Source: Candidatus Omnitrophota bacterium (GTDB lineage: Bacteria > Omnitrophota > Gorgyraeia > Gygaellales > Profunditerraquicolaceae). Taken from it: a stretch of DNA of 11,337 nt. A model generated the notes under the pieces. That model had not been told where the DNA came from. It did no database searches and saw only the letters and a program-made list of their open reading frames with translations. Of this stretch, positions 6,221 through 11,337 are shown in pieces. Position 1 is the first letter of the stretch. Each line of letters opens with the position of its first letter. The stretch is taken from contig JAQUAP010000046.1 in assembly GCA_028687205.1 (NCBI GenBank), positions 1-11,337 of the forward strand, given 5' to 3'. The position numbers and the translations under genes are program-made.

Positions 6221-7543
6221 TTACCTCTTCCTTTTCTTGGCCGCTGTTAACTGCGGCTGCTTCCAGAATTCCCTGATTACATAATAGGCCTTGCGCGGAG
6301 TACGCAAGTCTAATCCTCCTGCCGGGTCTTTGGAAATAGAGACTATCCCAAACCATTCCTCATTCATATTCTTATTGCCTTCGGCCTTAATATCATAATA
6401 ATAACTTCCGTTACTCCAATTAGAAGCCGTATCATGCACGCTCCAGCCTTCGGGGCTGTCCGGATTATGCTTCCACCACTCATCCGTCCATTCAAACATC
6501 GTCCCGCCTAAACAATTTCCCGCTCCTTTTTTATTCCCGGCGAGGTTTTCATAGATCTGGCGCCACTGCGAATCCAGGAAAAATGCCTGCATATGCTGGT
6601 CTTCCTTTTTTAAATAGGCGTCATAACAATCCGCGCCGAATCCGGAGATTAAGACCGGCTTATCAAAAGTCGCCTTTAATGACTTAAAAAGGATGCCGAA
6701 GGTCTTACCGCGGTAGATAATACAGGCGACCAGGTCTACGCTTTGGGCAAATTGATTGGCGTATTCCAGGCCGGCTAATTCGCCGTTACCCAAAGCCACC
6801 GGATGCCCAGGATCGATCTTGTGTATTTCTTCGGCAATCTCATTGATAAAAGAATAATAATATTTGGCGCGCAGGGCTTTTTGTTTCTGCGGGTCTGGCT
6901 CGCGGTCAATCTCCTCGCTTGACCAGGGGCTTACCCCGCCGCTGGCCAGGCAGGAATAATTATTCTCGTTCCCTAATATCCATAAGAGTAGCCCTGGCTC
7001 ATCTTTAAGCGCACTAACCATCTCCAAGACTTCCTTTTTTATCTTGTCGCGGAATTTCTTATCCGCGTAAAACGGACAGGGGTACTCCCAGAAACCGAGC
7101 CAATCACCCATGATAGTCCGGATGCCGTATTGCTCATACAGTTCCCGGATGACTACCTTCGCCTTTTCCAGATCCTCCGGCGGCTGGTAGATCCTGATGG
7201 TGTTTACGCCCATCTCATGCATCAATTTACCGTCTACGAGCCAGAGCTTGCCGGGGTCAGACCACCAGTCATATTCGTGGTTCTTGCCGATGGAGATAGG
7301 ATTATAGCAGACGCCTTTTACGACATAGGGCCGGCCGTTGACCATAAGCTGGTAATCCTTGTTCCTTAATTGCTTAATATAAACCTTTGGCCTGGCCTGG
7401 CAGCCGGAGAGAAAAAATAAAAAGACGACAATAACAATAGGGACGGTTCTCAAGCCAATCGTAAAGCGTCCCCTATGGGGGGACACTTTTGCTTCGAGTT
7501 GAGAACCGTCCCTAAGGTGTTTTTTATTCGTACTTGATTTCAT
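6221..7543 (-). CDS. GH2-like (clan GH-A) TIM-barrel lipoprotein lacking the nucleophile glutamate
   Basis: Paralogue of the barrel in the 755-residue protein upstream. Shared blocks (numbered from the ATG at 7543) include GRPYVVKGVCYNP (70-82), MGVNTIRIY (111-119), GIRTIMGD (140-147) and LGNEN (190-194) with the putative acid/base E193. Near the end are also FEWTDEWW and RKAYYVIREFW. The nucleophile position, TEFG in the paralogue, reads SGFG here. Gly301 is encoded by GGA, one base from GAA. The conserved GVNAY of the paralogue has also become ACIIY, so it may bind sugar without hydrolysing it. A lipobox (LSGC, C48) follows VPIVIVVFLFF, so it is probably a lipoprotein. The start is uncertain because the N-terminal stretch is encoded by an inserted palindrome. 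ATG 7582 overlaps the previous gene by 59 bases and ATG 7543 by 20. TTG 7453 would give a textbook lipoprotein signal, but no start has a good ribosome site. Confidence 0.85.
   Translation of the reverse strand: MKSSTNKKHLRDGSQLEAKVSPHRGRFTIGLRTVPIVIVVFLFFLSGCQARPKVYIKQLRNKDYQLMVNGRPYVVKGVCYNPISIGKNHEYDWWSDPGKLWLVDGKLMHEMGVNTIRIYQPPEDLEKAKVVIRELYEQYGIRTIMGDWLGFWEYPCPFYADKKFRDKIKKEVLEMVSALKDEPGLLLWILGNENNYSCLASGGVSPWSSEEIDREPDPQKQKALRAKYYYSFINEIAEEIHKIDPGHPVALGNGELAGLEYANQFAQSVDLVACIIYRGKTFGILFKSLKATFDKPVLISGFGADCYDAYLKKEDQHMQAFFLDSQWRQIYENLAGNKKGAGNCLGGTMFEWTDEWWKHNPDSPEGWSVHDTASNWSNGSYYYDIKAEGNKNMNEEWFGIVSISKDPAGGLDLRTPRKAYYVIREFWKQPQLTAAKKRKR
7438..7514. repeat. Nested palindromic repeat (REP/MITE-like), 73 bp flanked by TA
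   Basis: The outer arms GGGACGGTTCTCAA (7440-7453) and TTGAGAACCGTCCC (7499-7512) are perfect 14-bp inverted repeats, or 16 bp if the flanking TA on each side is counted. Inside lie symmetric 9-base unpaired stretches (7454-7462 and 7490-7498). They enclose an inner 11-bp hairpin (7463-7473 with 7479-7489, one mismatch that becomes a G-U pair in the minus-strand RNA) with a 5-base loop. This layout is typical of dispersed REP or MITE elements. The TA flanks fit an IS630/Tc1-type target duplication, but they are also compatible with a longer palindrome. It lies just past the stop of the binding-module gene and inside the N-terminal coding region of the lipoprotein gene. Confidence 0.85.
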
Positions 7544-8681
7544 CCAGATAGAAAGTAGCGCCTTCAGGATTATTATCGACATTAGCCGACCAGCAAAAAC
7601 CGCCGATAATATACGACATATCCTTGCCTTTTAAATCAACCGTGTACTGTTTCCATTCTTTATCCAGGATGACCGGGCCGACAACCGCGCTGTCGGCATC
7701 AGAAAATTCACCCATAATCCCGCCGATTTTGAACTCTTCAATGCGTTCTCCGCCCTTGGCTCCGCGGGCCCAGAAAGTAAGTTTGCTTGCCTTGGAGAGA
7801 TCAAACCCTGCGTCAACACTACCCCAGTTATTCGCCGGATTCTGCCACTGCATTCCTGCCCACTGTGCGCCCTGCGCAGCCCTGCCGCTGTAGACTATCT
7901 TAATGCAGGTATCGCCTAAATAAGGGTCTTCTTTCGAAGCGCCGTCATATTTTAGGTCTCCGTAATCGCCCATCCAGCCGGAAGGGATAAAATGGTTCTT
8001 GGCTGAAGAGCGGTCAGAGTAAATGTAGAAAGGCATCGCTTCCTGTTTCTTGCCTTCCGGCTTTAACCCTGGATCATACGAAAACTTGACATCGTCAAAG
8101 TAGAATGTCGCTCCTTCAGGATTCAAGTCGGAGTTTGTGGCCCAACCAAAACCTCCGTTAATATAAGAGAGGTCGCGACCTGCCAGGTTTACCGTATATT
8201 CTTTCCAGGCATCGGTCAGTTCGATCGGCCCCATTTCTACGCTTGCGGAATCCGGATACGTTTTATCTTTGTTGTTCATCCCGACCATTACCTTTTGCAA
8301 CACCTCTCCGCCCTTGGCTCCGCGGGCCCAGAAAGTGAGCTTGTTCATTCCGTTTAAGTCAAAACCGCCCTTCCGGTTCCCCCAGTTATTCGCCGGGCTC
8401 TGCCAATAAACGCCTGCCCAACCCAGGCCTTGAGATTTTTTGGCGCTGTAAACAAACTGGATGCAGGTTGTTCCGCTCTTAGGGTTATCTGCTGACTGGT
8501 CATTCATCCTGATATCGCTGTAATCCCCAAGCCAACCAGAAGGAATATAGTGGTTATTCCTGGAGTTCTTATCGCTATAGACCACGAATTCCTTGTTTTC
8601 CTCGGCTGCTTTTTCTTCGGCTAAAGCAAAAACCGGCATGGCTAACGCCATTACTGCCAAAATTACAACTAACTTTTTCAT
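7524..8681 (-). CDS. Secreted protein of two tandem carbohydrate-binding-like beta-sandwich modules
   Basis: A 385-residue exported protein with signal peptide MKKLVVILAVMALAMPVFAL, cleavage likely after ALA (residue 21). The mature part is two copies of one module of about 170 residues (31-204 and 216-385). Parallel blocks are YSDKNSRNNHYIPSGWLGDY / YSDRSSAKNHFIPSGWMGDY, then SPANNWG / NPANNWG, LTFWARGAKGGE in both, and NPEGATFYFDDVKF / NPEGATFYLDEIKY. The pattern of aromatic residues and beta strands resembles galactose-binding-like jelly rolls of the CBM11/CIA30 type. No catalytic domain is present, so a glycan-binding role is inferred. The ATG at 8681 is chosen because GGAGGG ends five bases upstream; a TTG three bases earlier would be too close. 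It follows the glycosidase gene by 87 bases and has the strongest ribosome site of the operon, suggesting abundant product. Confidence 0.88.
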   Translation of the reverse strand: MKKLVVILAVMALAMPVFALAEEKAAEENKEFVVYSDKNSRNNHYIPSGWLGDYSDIRMNDQSADNPKSGTTCIQFVYSAKKSQGLGWAGVYWQSPANNWGNRKGGFDLNGMNKLTFWARGAKGGEVLQKVMVGMNNKDKTYPDSASVEMGPIELTDAWKEYTVNLAGRDLSYINGGFGWATNSDLNPEGATFYFDDVKFSYDPGLKPEGKKQEAMPFYIYSDRSSAKNHFIPSGWMGDYGDLKYDGASKEDPYLGDTCIKIVYSGRAAQGAQWAGMQWQNPANNWGSVDAGFDLSKASKLTFWARGAKGGERIEEFKIGGIMGEFSDADSAVVGPVILDKEWKQYTVDLKGKDMSYIIGGFCWSANVDNNPEGATFYLDEIKYE

Positions 8682-8686
8682 CAAAA

Positions 8687-8694
8687 CCCTCCTT
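8687..8694 (-). promoter_or_regulatory. Ribosome binding site fixing the start of the binding-module gene
   Basis: AAGGAGGG on the minus strand, five bases before the ATG at 8681. The alternative TTG codon at 8684 would leave only two bases, so the ATG is preferred. Confidence 0.75.
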
Positions 8695-8768
8695 TTTTAA
8701 AATTATGCAGTTACTTTTTTAGTTAATGCTCTTTTACTGTGAACTACCTCCTTCCTCCTCCACAGAGA

Positions 8769-11036
8769 TCATTCCCATAATTTTTTATAAGTATAATAGG
8801 CCTTGCGTAAATGCCGCAGGAACGGGCTGTTCTTGCCGTCACCCTGCCCGGCAATCCCCAGCCATTCTTCGTACATAAAGCCGCCGGGAAACGGGCCTGC
8901 CCATAAACCCTTGATATCGTGGATGCACGGCTCGTAGGCCTTCCACCATTCATCCAGCCACTCAAAAACTACCCCGCCCAAGGCATTGCCCTCTCCGGAT
9001 TGAAAAGCCATATTGTTGGCAATGTCTTCCCAAGAGCCCTTGTGATATGCTGCCTGCAGGGCTTCAGCTTCTTCGGGAGTTTTTCCTTCGACATAAGCCG
9101 GGCAGCCGAATTCAGTGATAAATACCGGTTTATCCGCCTCTTCCCTGACGCTCTTCCAGATCCGGCCAAAGCCGTAATCTCCGCGGTAGGCATTCACCCC
9201 GAATATGTCAATGTCGGGAGCGTCCTTGCCGAATTTATCCAAGAAGAGAAGATCGCCGCTGCCGATAGCTACGGGGTGTTCCGGGTCTATCTCCTTGACT
9301 ACTTTGGCGACCTCATTGGCAAATTTAAAAAAGGCATCCGGTTCAGTATTGGCATTACAGGCATAGCCGTAGACATTCTCGTTACCCAAGAGCCAGAATA
9401 GTATGAACGGCTCGTCTTTGTATTCATTGACCATTTGTTTCACCGACTCGAGCATGTTTTTCTTATGCCCTTCATTATTGTAATCTGTCCCGGGGTTCCA
9501 GGGGGCGCCTGAACCGATGGCATATTTACCGAGGAAATCGCCCATAATCACCCGGATACCGTAAGTCTTATACATATCCCGCAGGACCTCCTTATTTATC
9601 TTCATCGGGTGATGGTATAATCTTATAGTGTTAGCGCCCATATCCTGCATCAACTTAAAGTCGCCTAATGGAGTTTTCTGCGGGTCAATGTCTAGATAAG
9701 AATCATACGGCCCGTCAGCCTTGCCATTATGGTTAAAATCATCTTCCATCCAGCTGGTAAGCGTGCCTTCGTCAGGAGATTGGCAGACCTTGGTCGGAGA
9801 ATAAGTTATCCCCTTAATTACGTAAGGCCTGCCGTCAACCATAAGCTGCCAGTCTCCGTTCTCGTATTGCGCGGTATAAACCTTGCCTTTGCCTGACTGC
9901 CTTATAATCTTGGCCCCTTCCGGGCTGGGCTGAACCAGAGGCTTATCGTTTGAAGAAAGCTTAACGAACTTGCCGGGGTTAACTACCGCTATGTCGCTGG
10001 CAACATTGTTATCGTAACCATTTATTATCTTGATATCCGCTCCCTCTAATTTAAGCCCAAGCTGCGGATTATTGCGCAGGATAAAATTAATTTTGGCTAT
10101 CGCTGCCTGCCCCACATACCAGGGGGTCTTAAAATAAGTGATCCCGTAGCTAGCCGGATAGTGCACTACGATAGCGTAATAACATTTAAGGGCATGCTTG
10201 AGCAATCCGGCTTTCTCTAAGATCAGGCCTTCATAAAACAGCTTTAAACCCTGCGGTTCCGGAGAAAGCGCCCATTTAAAGAACGCTGCCTCTAAGTCCG
10301 GCGAATGCATAAAATCCCAGATGTCGCCTTCCAGCCTTTTCTCTTTTCGTGCCTGCCTGAATGCCGGGTCTTTTCTGACCGACCCGGTGTTTGGATATAT
10401 ACCTTCACCTACTGCTTGGCTTAGGCCTTCCTGGTCGCGTATAATATATTTATAATCCTTGGTCCCCGCGCTGGTAAATTCACCGTATTTTTCATAATTC
10501 ACGACCTCTTCGCTGCCGGGATCATACAGCTTGATCTTGGTTACCTGCTCGCTAACCTTCTTTTTTTCTTTCTCTATTACATTGGAGCCGGTCTCCATCT
10601 TTTTAATGCTTTGCGAGGAAGCCTCGGCGATCTTCCAAAACCAGCCGCGCTGATCCCAGGCCTGGGCAAAAGGGTACCTGTCGATGATTAATTGAAAAAT
10701 CTTCTTTGCTTCTTGTAGCTTCTGCTGCCGCATTAAGCTCTCTGCCTGGATAAAATAAGCCGTGGCTACGTCATTTAAGGCCGAGAGGGCCTCAATTTCA
10801 TCCTTAGCCTTAGGCAGCTCTTTTAAAGAAACTTGCTCTTTATCCGCCTCTTCCCTGTAAAGGTTAATGCACTGCTGGGTATAGCTAAAAGTAGCTGCGG
10901 TGTCATTTTTAGCATGCGCCTCCCAGGCCTTATCGATGAGATACTTTGAAGCAGGCCGGGGCTCTTCGGCACAAATAAAAGAAACAGCAAACCCAACAAA
11001 CACGATAAACCCAACAAACACGATAAGCTTTCTCAT
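8769..11036 (-). CDS. Secreted TPR-glycoside hydrolase fusion (GH2-like, clan GH-A TIM barrel)
   Basis: A 755-residue exported enzyme, probably a retaining glycosidase or transglycosidase; the substrate cannot be read. The signal peptide (1-23, cleavage near ICA|EE) contains a doubled IVFVGF. Residues about 24-330 are helical and TPR-like (KLQEAKKIFQLIIDRYPFAQ, 106-125). From about 388 a GH-A barrel begins: WQLMVDGRPYVIKGITYSP (396-413), MGANTIRLYHHP (466-477), GIRVIMGD (493-500) and WLLGNEN (548-554) with acid/base E553. It ends with VFITEFG (638-644), nucleophile E642, and GGVVFEWLDEWW (687-698). Both catalytic glutamates are present. DFNHNGKAD (433-441) resembles a calcium loop. It starts 22 bases after the GPH transporter stop, with AAGGAG about 12 bases before the ATG. 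The barrel is paralogous to the lipoprotein two genes downstream. Similar barrels occur in GH2, GH5 and fungal GH72, so the CAZy family is not settled. Confidence 0.88.
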   Translation of the reverse strand: MRKLIVFVGFIVFVGFAVSFICAEEPRPASKYLIDKAWEAHAKNDTAATFSYTQQCINLYREEADKEQVSLKELPKAKDEIEALSALNDVATAYFIQAESLMRQQKLQEAKKIFQLIIDRYPFAQAWDQRGWFWKIAEASSQSIKKMETGSNVIEKEKKKVSEQVTKIKLYDPGSEEVVNYEKYGEFTSAGTKDYKYIIRDQEGLSQAVGEGIYPNTGSVRKDPAFRQARKEKRLEGDIWDFMHSPDLEAAFFKWALSPEPQGLKLFYEGLILEKAGLLKHALKCYYAIVVHYPASYGITYFKTPWYVGQAAIAKINFILRNNPQLGLKLEGADIKIINGYDNNVASDIAVVNPGKFVKLSSNDKPLVQPSPEGAKIIRQSGKGKVYTAQYENGDWQLMVDGRPYVIKGITYSPTKVCQSPDEGTLTSWMEDDFNHNGKADGPYDSYLDIDPQKTPLGDFKLMQDMGANTIRLYHHPMKINKEVLRDMYKTYGIRVIMGDFLGKYAIGSGAPWNPGTDYNNEGHKKNMLESVKQMVNEYKDEPFILFWLLGNENVYGYACNANTEPDAFFKFANEVAKVVKEIDPEHPVAIGSGDLLFLDKFGKDAPDIDIFGVNAYRGDYGFGRIWKSVREEADKPVFITEFGCPAYVEGKTPEEAEALQAAYHKGSWEDIANNMAFQSGEGNALGGVVFEWLDEWWKAYEPCIHDIKGLWAGPFPGGFMYEEWLGIAGQGDGKNSPFLRHLRKAYYTYKKLWE
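10990..11025. repeat. Perfect 18-bp tandem duplication in a signal-peptide coding region
   Basis: Two adjacent identical copies of aacccaacaaacacgata (10990-11007 and 11008-11025). In the coding strand they give IVFVGF twice (residues 5-16 of the TPR-glycosidase), lengthening the hydrophobic core of the signal peptide by six residues without changing the frame. This looks like a recent replication slippage event. Confidence 0.9.
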
Positions 11037-11058
11037 ATAATGCGCTTGCTCCTTAAGC

Positions 11059-11337
11059 CTACTCCCGCCTTTCCTCTTTTCGTCTTTCTTCCTCTATCCG
11101 CCTCTCCTCGATCCTTCTTTCGCCTCTCCTGCGCTCTATCTGCGTGCGGATCTCGTATGCCCTGGCTTCCGAAATATCAAAAGTAATAATAATAAAAATG
11201 GCGGCTAAAGACGACACGATGGGAATGCCGACATCACATATCCTCATCCAGAATAAGGCGCTCACCGTTTGCTTGGCGCCTAAAGCAACATTAAAACCGG
11301 TTACATTAAGTAGGACTCCGGAGAGGACTGATGCGCC
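11059..11337 (-). CDS. GPH-family (MFS) sugar:cation symporter, C-terminal 92 residues, cut by window edge
   Basis: Only the C-terminus is in the window; the frame is open to base 11337. It begins GASVLSGVLLNVTGFNVALG, part of a membrane helix and loop, and continues MRICDVGIPIVSSLAA plus IFIIITFDISEARAYEIR (31-64). This pattern of a last transmembrane helix followed by a short YEI helix is typical of glycoside-pentoside-hexuronide:cation symporters of the melibiose carrier (MelB) type. The protein would import a sugar across the inner membrane with H+ or Na+. The final 24 residues are an unusual Arg/Glu-rich tail (IERRRGERRIEERRIEEERR, then KEERRE) predicted to be a cytoplasmic charged helix. 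It is the first visible gene of the operon and lies 22 bases upstream of the secreted glycosidase, which supports coupled glycan cleavage and uptake. Family assignment rests on a short fragment. Confidence 0.78.
   Translation of the reverse strand, partial: GASVLSGVLLNVTGFNVALGAKQTVSALFWMRICDVGIPIVSSLAAIFIIITFDISEARAYEIRTQIERRRGERRIEERRIEEERRKEERRE

Noticed and set aside
8684..8684. TTG codon one codon upstream of the binding-module start.
   Set aside because: It would be only two bases from the ribosome site; the ATG at 8681 has proper spacing.
8707..8729. Weak hairpin in the gap between the glycosidase and binding-module genes.
   Set aside because: Only 7 of 9 base pairs form around an A-rich loop, with no T-run after it; too weak to call an attenuator or terminator.

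Overview
The window looks like part of an anaerobic, Gram-negative-type bacterial genome with moderate GC content. The mix of secreted TPR proteins, a FlgT_C-like coiled-coil protein, lipoprotein and Sec signals, a class II ribonucleotide reductase and a GPH sugar carrier fits Candidatus Omnitrophota (OP3, PVC superphylum). That placement is inferred from gene style, because no rRNA or marker gene is present. Every supported gene lies on the minus strand, so the window reads from high to low coordinates, and both terminal genes are cut by the window edges.

The upstream block (11337 to 4621) is a probable glycan-handling operon. It starts with the C-terminal end of a GPH-family sugar:cation symporter. 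Next comes a secreted 755-residue protein that fuses an N-terminal TPR-like region to a clan GH-A (GH2-like) TIM-barrel glycosidase. Then follows a secreted protein made only of two tandem carbohydrate-binding-like beta-sandwich modules. A second GH-A barrel follows, predicted to be a lipoprotein, which has lost the nucleophile glutamate (Gly in its place). The last gene is a periplasmic TPR-like protein. The two barrels are clear paralogues. A 73-bp nested palindrome (REP/MITE-like) flanked by TA sits at the junction of the binding-module gene and the second barrel, and it now encodes part of the barrel's N-terminus.

The middle block (4570 to 1040) is a second transcription unit with its own good sigma70-type promoter (TTGACT, 17 bp, TATAAA). 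It encodes a ROK-family repressor, a membrane-anchored coiled-coil protein and a LacI-family repressor. Two sugar-type regulators directly downstream of glycosidase and transporter genes suggest that they control the neighbouring operon, but no shared operator could be proved.

The last block (1033 to 1) is the start of a class II, B12-dependent ribonucleotide reductase gene (nrdJ). It is preceded by two NrdR boxes 32 bp apart, centre to centre, and by a near-perfect promoter (TTGACA, 17 bp, TATTAT). This gene is functionally separate from the sugar genes.

No rRNA, tRNA, CRISPR array, transposase or convincing intrinsic terminator was seen. No gene-free stretch exceeds 300 bases.
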